64,000 nucleotides of DNA from NCBI RefSeq assembly GCF_905163445.1, contig NC_053180.1, positions 20,016,701 through 20,080,700 of the forward strand, read 5' to 3'. The notes beneath the pieces are model-generated. The model searched no databases. It worked only from the letters and a program-made list of their open reading frames with translations, and was not told the origin of the DNA. Source of the DNA: Pararge aegeria (taxonomy: Eukaryota; Arthropoda; Insecta; Lepidoptera; Nymphalidae). A program made the translations under genes and the position numbers. Within the stretch, counting starts at the first letter, position 1. Each line of letters starts with the position of its first letter. Positions 9,885-19,803 of this stretch are shown here, piece after piece.

Positions 9885-10135
9885 AGTTTTCGACATAGCT
9901 CAACGACTCGCGATGCTAAAATGATAATGGACGGGGCAAATAGGTCCAACAACCGAAGGACGTTGGGGTCCCAAGGTGCTGGAATGGCAACCCCGCACCG
10001 GTATGCGCGGCGTGCTCGGCCCCCAACGAGTTGGACGGACGACATTAAACGATGTGCTGAGCCGGCCTGCTAGCGTCCCAGGAAGGTGGATTTTGGAACT
10101 CCCTACAAAATAACTTTGTCCAGCAGTCAATTGGT
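9885..10135 (+). mobile_element. RTE ORF2 C-terminal fragment
   Basis: DNA matches the RTE block: AGCTCAACGACTCGCGATGC, GGTCCCAAGGTGCTGGAATG GCAACCCCG (the VLEWQP region), CCCCAACGAGTTGGACGGAC and GTCCAGCAGTCAAT. The reading frame is disrupted. Confidence 0.7.
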
Positions 10136-10690
10136 TAAAATTATGACATGGTCTTTTTAGGGTCCAGGTGTGTAACTGGCGGAGGATTTGAGGCTTATTC
10201 CTCCGGGATCGCGAACTGTCCCGGTATTAGATTGGCAGAGTAGATATAAAGCTAATCGTAGGGGCAGGGTGTAATTATAGCGCGTTCACCATGCTTTGTA
10301 GGGATTTTGGATAATGGAAAGTTTCCATTGTCTCTCTCAGTGGCGACTGTCAGTGAGACTGGCAGCCGATGCTGGCCCAAGCCTGCTGTTTATACGACGC
10401 CAAGATAAAATATTGACATCGAGTACACAGTTTTTCAAGCCAAGCCAGCGAAGGCCGCCAGCACTGGCGCATCAAAATAAAACCCCAGGAATTCCCAGCC
10501 GGTTTTCTCGGCTTTGAAAAACCATGCTTAATAAATACTGTAAGTTATGAAGACAACGTTCTCAGGATGCTCTGGATTTGGGGAGAAGAGTGCGTCGTTG
10601 ACTGGTTTTTTGAAGATCATGTGGTGGTTGCGTAACAATGCTACATAAAAAAATTGTTACTTCGCCTAGCTTCTACAAGCACTAGACAAT
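10136..10690. other. Less AT-rich stretch, unrecognised
   Basis: 10156-10240 has a frame open to a TAG after an acceptor-like CTTTTTAG, encoding CVTGGGFEAYSSGIANCPG. 10314-10517 holds a 67-codon plus-strand ORF starting MESFHCLSQW. Neither is recognised; both may be retroelement remains next to the RTE fragment. Confidence 0.35.
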
Positions 10691-12283
10691 AATAAAATCT
10701 CATTAATTATAAAGCTATCACAAGAGAAATTAAGACGAAGAAATTCAAAGTAAGTAAGTAGTTCTCCTTTGTAGAAGTTGTTTAAGTATTGTGTTTTATT
10801 GCCGAAGATTAAGTCAATTTGAAGTGTCTGCTAAATTCAAGCTTAAGATTAACTTTAGTTATTAGTTCAGCATGACTTATTTAAAATTTAACTAATTTGC
10901 TAGTTTAATGTTATCCAATACAAAAGTCAATAAACTTTAGCTAATGAATAAGGACTCACTAAGACAGATAGTTCTTATTTGACTATGACATTATGAGTGC
11001 GGCCATTACATTTTTAATAATCATTTATTTCAGGCTTTACCCATAAAAATTTAACATCAGTTCAACAAGTACATCAGTTACAAAATTAAATTCAATGCAA
11101 TTTAAATAAATAAATGTCAAAAATTAATTAATTAAAAACTAATTCAATCAAATCCAAATGCAAATGAAAATTTAAAGAAGAAGAAGAATAAGAATAATCC
11201 CTCAATACTGTCTAAGCGGCATTGGTATTGCAACGAGCCTATTTTAGTTTTTGGATACAGGTTAAACTGTCAAGCATCAAAGGACAGATTTCAAAATTAG
11301 TCGTCATGCATATTGCAAGAGATATGGAAAATGGAGATCTCCAGGAGGGCAGGGCAACAAAAATTATATCCCCTGATTATATCCCCTGACAGGGTATATA
11401 ATTAACATACTAAATATTATCATCTGTAACAAATGCACCACAGAGCAAACTTTGTGAGTTCAGCCAAAGTACAAAAAAATAGTAAAAGGTATGTCTAGGA
11501 GTCCCCTTTGATTGGGCGCTACTGAGTCATAGCTTTGTTCGTTGTTAGTGAAAACCGACTAGCTGTAGTTGAAGCTATTAAAATTTTTAGGTTCATTTTA
11601 CAACCTCCTCAAAGAAACATTGAAACCGGTTAACAATAAATTCAGTTTAAAGCTCAACACCTTGTAATTTAGGCACCCGATAATGATCTTGATATACAAT
11701 CAGCGCATTCATTAGTTTAACGATTTATTAAATTCGTTGTAGGTAAGTTTTAATATTCAGTTCGTACAGAAAGTTGGAAAAAAAAAAGAATTCCGAAAAG
11801 TTGAAACTGATTCGTAAAATATAGACTGGAAGAGATACATTGTTCGAGTTTTACTGTCGAATAAATTTCCAACAAGGTATTATTGAAATTCTGGAAAACA
11901 ATGACGAAAGACTGCGATATAACTTTTTACTTACAATACCTATATTGTAGTTTATTTCTTTCATTTTTTAGGATTCCTTACGCAGAAGTTAAAACGAAGC
12001 TGTTTTATTTACCTTTAGTCTGTCTTGCTGACTGACTGTCTGTCTATTCATCTGTATGTAACGGATATTTATCACAGAGATAGAATCTAATGAGAATCTA
12101 CTCAGAGTCGGTGTACTTTGGTTGGCCCAAAACTTAGAATTTTAAATTAGATTTATTTTTTCACTAAAATCTCACCTGGAAAGTGATATTTTTGAAGATG
12201 TTCACGAGCTAAACTGTTAGTTTATTTATTGCCTAACTGTCTGTGAGACTGTCTGTCTAATTATCCTTATCCATAACGTATCG
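10691..12283. other. Long AT-rich stretch without features
   Basis: Contains an A-rich run with (GAA)n at 11170-11195 and a T-G dinucleotide-rich patch at 12020-12050. No transposon end, exon or RNA gene was seen. Confidence 0.5.
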
Positions 12284-12360
12284 TGATGATGCAGTCTAAG
12301 ATGGTAGCGGGCTAGCCTTGTTGGGAGTATGGCGACATGGTTTCTACGCGACATCGCATT
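12284..12360 (-). mobile_element. SINE-D 3' fragment
   Basis: In reverse it reads as SINE-D: CATACTCCCAACAAGGCTAG, CCCGCTACCATCTTAGACTG, CATCATCACG. It abuts the variant copy at 12361. Confidence 0.65.
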
Positions 12361-12560
12361 TTTTTTTTATGTTTATAGACGAGCGCTTGACTGCAATCAT
12401 ACCTGATGGTAAGCGATGATGCAGCCTAAGCTGGAGCGCGCTTGCCTAGAAGATGCCTATTCACTCTTGACTCAATTGAGGGCTGAATCGCTTAGCGGCA
12501 CGTTTGTGTCGGTAGTGGTAAGCCACGGCCGAAGCCTCCCACCAGACCGAATACGTGGTA
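12361..12560 (-). mobile_element. SINE-D variant (subfamily with AGACGAGCGC tail)
   Basis: The left T-run plus ATGTTTATAGACGAGCGCTT is shared with 30735-30855. The body has TGATGGTAAGCGATGATGCA and GCCTAGAAGATGCCTATTCA. It then joins ordinary SINE-D head sequence (GGCCGAAGCCTCCCACCAGA in reverse). Confidence 0.7.
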
Positions 12561-13006
12561 ATTATATTGCCTATAATACTCATTGGAATTGCCTTCAGAC
12601 CTACGTTGACTTTTACAGGCTTATGACGATGATAAACATAAATAGGATAATAAATATACTTCTTACTAATAGTCATAATCCACCGGCTCACAGTTAAGCG
12701 GAATGCCAATCCATCATGCACTCATTACGTATGGTATCAGCGTAGACGGCCAGACTAGACGCATACTTATCTTGTAGCTATCTGTACGCATAAACGTGAT
12801 TTAGTGTTGGTGCGCCGTGTACATAGTTGTTATCCAGAGATGGCGACAAAGTCAGGAAGTTGCATTCCTTACTTGCAATGATTTAATACATGCTAGCGTA
12901 TGCCCGCGTTAGAAAAGCGTTCAAGAGTAAAGCCATTATAGAATAATAAATATAACGGCCGATGTCGTTCTATATCGTTTTCTTATTATTCTATATCGTT
13001 TTTGAC
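12561..13006. other. Unrecognised stretch
   Basis: 12720-12920 is less AT-rich, with GATGGCGACAAAGTCAGG; no repeat or coding assignment. Confidence 0.4.
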
Positions 13007-13285
13007 GACCTCCCTGGCGCAATGGTGAGCGCTCTGAGTTTAAATAGGAAGTCCCGGGTTCGATTCCCGGCAGGTGCAATTTGGGAATTTATAGTTTCTG
13101 AATTTTCTCTGGTCTGTTCGGGTGGGAGGCTTTCGCCGTGGCTAGTTTAGTTAATAAGTAGTTAGTAAGCGATTTAGTATTCCGGTGCGATTAGAGGTTA
13201 ACCCGCTACGATCTTAGACTCATCACTTAACACCAGGTGAGATTGCAGTCAAGGGCTAACTTGTTGCGGAATAAAAGAAAAAATA
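13007..13285 (+). mobile_element. SINE-D, nearly complete
   Basis: A box TGGCGCAATGG, B box GGTTCGATTCCCGGCAGG, TTTCTCTGGTCTGTTC, GATTTAGTATTCCGGTGCGA, GAGATTGCAGTCAAGGGCTA and an A-rich tail are all present. It is tRNA-derived by its pol III promoter boxes. Confidence 0.88.
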
Positions 13286-13483
13286 TCTTTTTCACAATAA
13301 CATTATATTATAGTTTCAGTAAAGATTATTTCAGATTAACGAATTTAAAAATCTTTATTTAAAGAGCTTTGTCGTCGTCGACTAAATTAGACTTCACTTA
13401 CCGCTACATTACCGCTTGTATGACATGTCTCCTAAAACTATATTTATACCGCCAGATTGGTACTCGTAGTATTCATAGAAAAA

Positions 13484-13565
13484 TTAGAGATGCGTGCTGG
13501 GATTCGAACTGGGCCCCCCGAAAGCGAAGTCGAAATCCTACTCACTGGGCTATCACCGCTTTCAG
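13484..13565 (-). mobile_element. SINE-B head
   Basis: In reverse: AGCGGTGATAGCCCAGTGAG, GGGGGGCCCAGTTCGAATCC, CAGCACGCATCTC. Only the tRNA-like head remains. Confidence 0.8.
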
Positions 13566-13717
13566 AAAAAATAGAAAACATTAAATCAATAAAAAAAACA
13601 CTGCACACACTACTATGTATTTGAGACATAGACATTTTAAAATGTCCAAATCTGTGAATCTGTGATTATAGAAGTATAATCTTTTTCAACAGAACCTTAA
13701 TAATTGTTTTATGTAGA

Positions 13718-13960
13718 GACTTTGGGACCAAGTCCGGACCAGGTCCGGAGGCAAGAGCCCTTTTCAAAGAATTATCGAAAAGGGTTATCGAGTCTACCGG
13801 TGATCCTAGAGCGGGCAGTTACCTTGGCCAACGAATTAGTTTGGCAATCCAAAGGGGCAATGCTACCAGCATCTTAGGAACTGTGCCTCGCTGCGGTGGT
13901 TTCGAGGACTTTTCAGATTTTATTTAGTTTTAAATAGTTTATTTTAGGTAATATTTATAA
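13718..13960 (+). mobile_element. Nuclease-like retroelement C-terminus, copy 1
   Basis: A short plus-strand piece of the ORF described at 16930-17395, coding for the end of the protein (EARALFKELSKRVIESTGDP, GSYLGQRISL, QRGNATSILGTVPRCGGFED) and stopping at the TAG near 13925. The 3' UTR TTTTAAATAGTTTATTTTAG is shared with the other copy. It is 5'-truncated and in inverted orientation to its partner about 3 kb away. Confidence 0.7.
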
Positions 13961-14134
13961 AACAATTATTTTAAAGAAATTCATATAAATACCTTAATAA
14001 TCTTCAAACTTATAATTTAAATAAATTATTGTTGAATTTCGACCAATAGGCGACCAGTCTAGTATTCAATAGATACAAGAACAAGTTCAAGACTGCCAAA
14101 ATGGTATATGGACGCACCTTTAACATCTTGGAGG

Positions 14135-14222
14135 TTTTGAACAATTAATTAATACTAGTCGCCCCAGGATCGAACACGGTGGTCCCGAAAGAGAACCACT
14201 ACGCTATCACCGAGTCGCAAAG
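14135..14222 (-). mobile_element. Degenerate tRNA-like SINE head
   Basis: In reverse, CGGTGATAGCGTAGTGGTTC then CACCGTGTTCGATCCTGGGG show A- and B-box-like sequences resembling the SINE-B head. Confidence 0.5.
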
Positions 14223-14450
14223 CTATAGTGGAAATGGGCGGGGTACATAGCCCTCAGAACCGATGGGATGGATGGCTAAGATTCCAAGGTGCTGGAAATG
14301 TGACCCCGCACGGGTAAACGCAGCGTTGGTCGGTCCCCAACGAGGTGGACAGAAGAAATCAAACGAATCGCTGGGCGCCGCTGGAAACAAGCGGCCCAGA
14401 ACCGCTTTGGAACTCCCTAAAAAAGACGTATGTCCAGCAGTGGATGGTGG
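14217..14450 (+). mobile_element. RTE ORF2 C-terminal fragment
   Basis: GAAATGGGCGGGGTACATAG, AAGGTGCTGGAAATGTGACC, GGTCCCCAACGAGGTGGACA and TATGTCCAGCAGTGGATGG match the RTE block. A frameshifted remnant. Confidence 0.75.
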
Positions 14451-14476
14451 AGATGATGATGATGATGATGATGAGG
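14451..14476. repeat. (GAT)n microsatellite
   Basis: Eight GAT units follow the RTE 3' end, as is usual for RTE elements, which end in short tandem repeats. Confidence 0.85.
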
Positions 14477-14507
14477 CTATCACCGCACTTAGCTACTAAT
14501 GATGTTG

Positions 14508-14745
14508 GCATAATTGACGGCCGACGGCGGAGTGGGCAGTGGGTTCTGCTTTCTGAGTCCAAGGCCGTGACTTCGATTCCCACAACTGGACCATATTTGT
14601 GTGACGAACATGAATGTTTTTCAGTGTCTGGGTTTATCTGTATATTATAAGTATTTATGTATATCTTAGTACCCATAACACAAGCTACGCTTACTTTGGG
14701 ATGGTGGTGGTGTGTGTATTGTTTTAGTATATTTATACTAAGTAT
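14508..14745 (+). mobile_element. SINE-A, slightly rearranged
   Basis: GACGGCCGACGGCGGAGTGG, CTTTCTGAGTCCAAGGCCGT, CTTCGATTCCCACAACTGG and ACACAAGCTACGCTTACTTT; the central ATTATTCATAAAAATATTC block is deleted and the tail is altered. Confidence 0.8.
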
Positions 14746-15119
14746 AGTTATAATATAGTTCAGGGGTAAATTCGTGATATGAAAACATGCATTTCCGAGT
14801 GGTCCCTACTTTGTATACGAACTCCCTGTAAAGCTCCATTGTACACACAAATGTCTATCAAGCGACAGTGGCGCCACCTCGTCTGACGGGTCTCGTATCT
14901 TTTATCAATAGGCTCAATGGACACAAACAGGGCAATGGTGTGTGTGTGGGCTTGAATTGCGCCTCTTGTTGACGGTGACTCAGCAAAACAAAGATATTTT
15001 CGACTTCCGAAGCTCTGACAGTATCTGTCGGTTCATACTTAAAAGCCTTTGAGCTCTTTTTAACAGTAAATTACACTTTTCTCAACGTTTATATTCAATT
15101 GGATTAAATTTATATCTAC
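14746..15119. other. Unrecognised stretch
   Basis: Contains a GTGTGTGTGTGG run at 14940 and a moderately GC patch (GACAGTGGCGCCACCTCGTC). No gene or repeat was assigned. Confidence 0.4.
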
Positions 15120-15300
15120 AAGTACTAATTATGAACAAACAGACACATTTTCGCATTCATAATGCGAAAGTGTGTCTGTTGGTTCATTTGTTTGCAGGTC
15201 AACTAGTACACAGTTTTTGATGCAATTTGATATTTACTTTTTTACTCGTATCCGAGTAACATTCCCGCGGGTTTCAGAAACCAAATTTGCATAGGTACAA
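15120..15300 (+). mobile_element. Helitron-like 5' part with hairpin
   Basis: CATAATGCGAAAGTGTGTCT and TTCCCGCGGGTTTC are Helitron-group phrases. Its start is duplicated in inverted form (15131-15157 / 15161-15187). Confidence 0.5.
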
Positions 15301-15892
15301 CTTTACAACTGTACTTCTTTTGCTAAAATGTTGTATAGAGATAGCTCGCATCTTGGAGATGGACATTGGACAATTTTATTTTCCGGGAAATGAAACATTC
15401 TGGAATTATTGAAATGGCGCCGACAAAGCCGTGTGCAACGGTGAACAGTTATTGCAGTATGACCCTCGCCAGACGATAAAAAATTAAGTTTTTACAGACG
15501 GCCTTATCGTTAAAAAGCGACCACTACTGTTATAAAGCTATAGCAATAAAGAAAGCATGGTTATCATAAAATACATCCTCTGTTCCACTTCGAATTAAAA
15601 CATCGAATGAAACTACGAACAACAAACTATCATAAAATTAATTCAACCAATTACACTCTGAAATTGCGAATTCTCTATAACACGAATATTATATTAGCAT
15701 TCTACATACGTATTGTGGATTTAATTAAACGATATATTAAATTATTAAGTATATTATATTGTGCAGAATTAAAGTTTTAATTATAAACCTTTTGTTAGGG
15801 ACCGTGTATCGTGCAATTAGTTATGTGCCCCTGGTGGAAATTTACAAGTTAATAAAGCTACGATAGCTTTAATTCTAGTCATTTAATTTTAA
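15301..15892. other. AT-rich stretch with one repeat R scrap
   Basis: 15494-15525 (GACGGCCTTATCGTTAAAAA GCGACC) matches the repeat R signature. The rest is featureless. Confidence 0.4.
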
Positions 15893-16090
15893 GGTCCCTG
15901 GTACGATTTCCGGTAGGGGCAATTTGAGAATTCATAATATCTGAATTTTCTCTAGTCTGATCTGGTTGAAGGCTTCGGCCGTGGCTAGTTGACCACTAAC
16001 TTGACTTAACAGTTTAGCCCGCTACTAACTTAGACTGGTCATTATTATTTACTATAACAGTCAGGGGAAAAGTTGCTTGTAGTATAATAA
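15893..16090 (+). mobile_element. SINE-D, diverged copy
   Basis: Contains CGGTAGGGGCAATTTGAGAA, GAATTTTCTCTAGTCTGATC, GGCTTCGGCCGTGGCTAGTT and AGCCCGCTACTAACTTAGAC with a short A-rich tail. Confidence 0.7.
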
Positions 16091-16309
16091 AAAAATCGTA
16101 TTTATTGCAATGGTATTTGCTGAGCTTTTAAATGGAATTTCCTAGGTTTGTTTTCTGAATTAATTTTTCTTGGAAAATTTTATCACAAAAATCAAGTTCA
16201 TTGCTTTGCTTAGTTAGAGCGTTAAAAAGGACTAACAAACACATGAAGAAACAAACACAATCTCGCATTTATAATATAAGTAAGGATAGTAGGAATAAAA
16301 GGTAAACAA

Positions 16310-16548
16310 TTCAATAAGGACATGTTTGCTTGGAAGCAGTTAGCTCCGCTCTCATCTCCCGCTAGATAATAAAGTAATTGTAAATTATTTATGTTGGAAA
16401 AAAGCAATAGCTGAGTTTCTTGCCTGCTTCTTCTCAGCAGAATCTGCCTTCCGATCAGACATTCTTGAAAAAAGACAGACTCGATGTTTCAATAGTTCTT
16501 ATAAAGCTGAACTACTTGAAATAAATGTGTTTTAATTTTTCTGAATTC
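16310..16548 (+). mobile_element. LINE-H 3' end
   Basis: TTTGCTTGGAAGCAGTTAGC, GCAATAGCTGAGTTTCTTGC, AGAATCTGCCTTCC and CTACTTGAAATAAATG match the C-terminus and 3' UTR of LINE-H at 43796-44195. Confidence 0.75.
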
Positions 16549-16929
16549 TACTGCCAGTGATATTTTATCATGAAGCGAAGTATACCGTCGTGCAAAACTT
16601 TTAAAAGAACAATGAATCAAAACCCTAACAAAATGACAGGCAAATCTTTTTCCGAGAAACTTGCAAAACAATTTGGAATCAAGAAAGACGATTTCCACAA
16701 ATCGGCCGCGTGTGCAATTTGCATACACGTAACCTAGGATGTAACGAAACTTCGACTCCAGTCGACTGGAAGTCGAACTTCCGACTTGAATTACATCGGT
16801 TATAGCTTCGACGGAGGAAATATTATAATACGCCGCCGTTGATAGACTCATACAACATTGCTGATAATGTTTATTACCGTATAAGACAATATATTTAAAA
16901 TTTATTTATAATTTTTATTAATACATAAC
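16549..16929. other. Unclassified stretch with short palindromes
   Basis: 16748-16780 has nested inverted words around GTCGAC (TTCGACTCCAGTCGACTGGA then AGTCGAA). The 120-codon minus-strand ORF overlaps the LINE-H tail and is not credible. Confidence 0.4.
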
Positions 16930-17395
16930 TATAACCTAAAATAAACTATTTAAAAACTAAATAAAATCTAAAACGTCCTCGAAACCACCGCAGCGAGGCA
17001 CAGTTCCTAAGATGCTGGCAGCATTTCCCCTCTGGATGGTCAAACTAATTCGTTGGCCAAGGTAACTGCCCGCTCTAGGATCACCGGTAGACTCGATAAC
17101 CCTTTTCGATAATTCTTTGAAAAGGGCTCTTGCCTCCGGACCCCACGGTCCCAAAGTCTCTACACCAAAAGGCACAAAAATGAAGCTGCTATCCAGGTTT
17201 TCATATTTACGCCTCTTGGCCTGCTCGGCACTGGAAGCAGCCGCACCTACCATTGACGAAGTGGCCTGGATGTGTGATGCAGCTAGGGTATCAACACAAG
17301 TTGCATCCCACAGAAGTGACCTTCCAAGCCTCCAAGGTATGAGCGTCATACCATCAGGTCTCTTGCCATCGCTCCGCGCCAAACCAATAGGTTCT
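16930..17395 (-). mobile_element. Nuclease-like retroelement C-terminal ORF, copy 2
   Basis: The minus strand keeps an uninterrupted frame of about 141 codons to the stop near 16957. It begins MARSDGKRPDGMTLIPW, then GRSLLWDATCVDT, a middle rich in Ala and Lys, ETLGPWGPEARALFKELSKR, TGDPRAGSYLGQRISL and QRGNAASILGTVPRCGGFED. The RPD followed 15 residues later by WD resembles the K/RPD...D/E signature of restriction-like endonucleases of R2-type retroelements (inference). The true start lies upstream and is lost, so this is a 5'-truncated copy that has kept its frame. Confidence 0.6.
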
Positions 17396-17949
17396 AATAC
17401 AGCTGAACCGTATAAGTATATTTTTTACGCCATACTTAATTTCCTCGTTGGTCTAGTGCAGGGCTACCCAACCTGGGCGCCGTATAAAGTACAGAGGTGT
17501 AATGCGAGGTACTCTTACTGCATTTAAAAATAACAAGAACATTTTTTTTTTAAGTCTTTGTGCAGTGGTGACACGTTTGTCTACAATTTGAAAAATCGTG
17601 TGGAGACCACCAAGCTTAGCCACCCTATTGCTGGGGTAGTTTTATTTTGCTTAATACTTTGTTATTATCTATATTAGCTTAATAATGAGGATGTTTTATT
17701 GTTTGTCATATCTATTTTTTACTAGTTCGGTAGCTTAACTTGTAAGTGCTTCGGTGGCTATATATACAAGGTGTAACCGAATAACGAGATAAATTTGAAG
17801 GATGCATAAGTATATTTCATAAGGAATCACCCTGTAAAAATATGTAATCAAAAGCAGCATATTTCTTTTTCTATTAAAACGAATCCAAAACATTCTAAGT
17901 GTTTACTTATGACAACCCTATTGAAGATACAAGACCGACACGCGCATAA
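17396..17949. other. Mixed unclassified repeats
   Basis: 17448 has CCTCGTTGGTCTAGTGCAGG, a tRNA-Pro-like start running into CAGGGCTACCCAACCTGGGC. 17765-17835 has CAAGGTGTAACCGAATAACG ... TCACCCTGTA, a possible short TIR element (weak). Confidence 0.35.
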
Positions 17950-18135
17950 TACCAACAGACAAAATGAGTCACAAGATTTTAATTTTATATGTGATGTTAG
18001 GGCTGCGTTCGGTTTCACAGATAAGTCTCAGAGACAATAAATAATGTACCTCTAAAGACCTTTGAAGTATTATTTCGGTTTTCATTTACAAGTTGTATAA
18101 TAAGGTTGGGAATCTCTGGTTTATTATATAATAAT
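17950..18135 (+). repeat. Unclassified repeat Q, copy 1
   Basis: TTTCACAGATAAGTCTCAGA and GAAGTATTATTTCGGTTTTC (18060s) are shared in order with 24395-24600. Non-coding. Confidence 0.6.
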
Positions 18136-18259
18136 ATAAGGTATATAATAGTAATAAGCGGTATCAGCACTCGTGCATCGGAGAGTTCGTAAAATCGCCA
18201 ATCCCTGTTATTATAACATTCATTTAGATATTAATAATATGAATTTTAGTACTAGCGCT

Positions 18260-18385
18260 AAAGCCCCCCAACCTGCATTGGAGCAGCGTGGTGGGTCTAT
18301 GCTGTATAACCATCTCTCTTATTAGAGAAGAGTCCTGTACATGCCAATGGGACGTTAATAGACTGTGGATGATGAAGTTTACTTC
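18260..18385 (+). repeat. Repeat C
   Basis: CCCAACCTGCATTGGAGCAG, CGTGGTGGGTCTATGCT, and GGGACGTTAATAGACTGTGG at the 3' end. Related copies lie at 20500 (split), 24738 and 56225. Confidence 0.6.
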
Positions 18386-18514
18386 TGAAAATATACTGCC
18401 TAGGTAAGTCGAATATATATGAATGAAACTTGTAGATTTACATTCAAAAAGAAATAATTCATAGAAAGTTAAAAGCTAGAATCTTAAGGCGTAGGTGTTA
18501 AGTATCATGTGACG

Positions 18515-18635
18515 GTAATTGTGTCGGCAACCACGCCTTTCTGACCGGTGACCGGACATCGCCATCCATCCCCAAAGTAAGCGTCAAGCTACACATACTT
18601 TGGGGATAGATGACGATGTTATGACGGAGATATGG
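18515..18635. repeat. Repeat E scrap and inverted SINE-A tails
   Basis: 18525-18550 reads as reversed E (CGGCAACCACGCCTTTCTGA). Then 18556-18579 and 18596-18619 are the SINE-A tail (CCATCCCCAAAGTA...) in opposite orientations, 24-base arms with two mismatches. Confidence 0.6.
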
Positions 18636-18835
18636 GTACTAAGATCATCAACAGTCTATTACAGTCCACTGCTGGACTAAAAGCCACTCTCAACTGGAGG
18701 ATTTGCCCATAATCACCACGCTGGGCCGGCGGGTTGGTGATCGAAAGTAAATGGTTGTAGTAGCACAGGACGCTGCTGCCCGCTCTCCGTTATCTTCCCT
18801 TAGTCGCCTCGTACGACACCCGCGGGAAAAAGAAG
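18636..18835. repeat. LINE-like fragment
   Basis: TCCACTGCTGGACTAAAAGC near the left and CCTCGTACGACACCCGCGGG at the right are phrases common in lepidopteran LINE 3' regions. No ORF. Confidence 0.4.
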
Positions 18836-19280
18836 AAGAAGAAAAAAAAGTCTTTATTGCACATACAAATATATCGTTTTTTTTTTTACCAAAAAAAAAA
18901 CGATAATATACATATGCACAAAGGCGGCCTTATCGCTTATAATAATAATAATAAAATAAACATACTACGACAATACACACATCGCCACCTAGCCCCAAAG
19001 TACGCGTAGCTTGTGTTATGGTTACTAAGATGTCTGATGAATATTTTTATGAATTATATATACATAAATACTTAGAAAATACACATAAACACACAGACAC
19101 TGAAAAACACCTTTGCTCATCACACGAACATTTTCCAGTTGTGGGAATCCAACCTTGGACTCAGAAAGCAGGGTCGCTGCCCACTGCGCCAGTCGGCCGT
19201 CAAAATCGCTTGAAGCGATCTCCTCCAGACGACCTTTGGTTGAAGAAACATATTAGAGAAAACGGAAAGAAGGTTGGTGA
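18836..19280 (-). mobile_element. Repeat R interrupted by SINE-A
   Basis: 18847-18945 (GTCTTTATTGCACATACAAA, then AAGGCGGCCTTATCGCTTA) and 19207-19280 (AATCGCTTGAAGCGATCTCC TCCAG) are the two halves of repeat R. A SINE-A lies between them. 18872-18905 is a poly-T/poly-A hairpin. Confidence 0.65.
18946..19206 (-). mobile_element. SINE-A inserted in repeat R
   Basis: From ATACTACGACAATACACACA through CCACCTAGCCCCAAAGTACG and CCAGTTGTGGGAATCCAACC to GCGCCAGTCGGCCGTCAAA. Near full length, with a few bases missing in the B-box part. Confidence 0.85.
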
Positions 19281-19307
19281 CAACTGTATTCTAATCTGCC
19301 GTCACCG

Positions 19308-19505
19308 CACTAAGACTAACTGATGAACATTTTATGAATAATATCCATAAATGCTTATTATAAAAAGATAAACACCCAGACACAGAAACATTCATGTTCA
19401 TCACACAAACATTTTCCAGTTGTGGGAATCGGACCGACAGCCGAATGCTTCTTGGCGGCAGAAAAAGGCATGGCGGTACTTCCCCGAAAAAGCTCTTCTA
19501 CAACA
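19308..19505 (-). mobile_element. SINE-A part, then repeat E scrap
   Basis: 19320-19441 covers the SINE-A middle (CACCCAGACACAGAAACATT to CAGTTGTGGGAATCGG). 19450-19505 (CTTGGCGGCAGAAAAAGGCA TGGCGGTACTTCCCC) is E in reverse. Confidence 0.65.
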
Positions 19506-19639
19506 AATAATCTACTTTAGCTTGTGGTTAACTTCTACAGCATGTTAATTTAAAAATCGACATCGAGATAACAAATTCAGTCTTAAGCACAGATTATCAT
19601 ATATTTTAGAACCTGTTCTCAACTCATCATCATCTCAGA

Positions 19640-19780
19640 ACGGGAACCGTGCCGTGTAGTGGGCCGGTTATGGGTACCGGCTCACTACAGGGCACGGTTC
19701 TCCTCCCACAATGAAAATGGTTTAGGCCGTAGTCCACCACGCTGGCCCAGTGCGGATTGGTGGACTTAATTTTCATATAT
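19640..19780 (-). mobile_element. SINE-B 3' end with inverted duplication
   Basis: The SINE-B tail in reverse (CACTACAGGGCACGGTTCTC, GTAGTCCACCACGCTGGCCC, GTGCGGATTGGTGGACTT) is preceded by a mirror copy at 19644-19668. Confidence 0.8.
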
Positions 19781-19803
19781 CATTGTATATGTAAATTAAT
19801 AAT

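Noticed and set aside
9581..10045. 154-codon minus-strand ORF
   Set aside because: It is antisense to LINE-G and an RTE fragment and crosses the 9651 hairpin.
10156..10240. Terminal exon (acceptor CTTTTTAG, frame to TAG)
   Set aside because: The acceptor is short and the segment directly follows an RTE fragment, so a retroelement remnant is more likely.
13007..13080. Possible functional tRNA gene
   Set aside because: A and B boxes are good but no anticodon or acceptor stem closes; it is the SINE-D head, and the same holds for the SINE-A and SINE-B heads.
16489..16851. 120-codon minus-strand ORF
   Set aside because: Its C-terminal half lies antisense to a LINE-H 3' UTR and no motif is recognised.
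17117..17527. 136-codon plus-strand ORF
   Set aside because: It is antisense to the nuclease-like frame on the other strand, which carries the conserved blocks.
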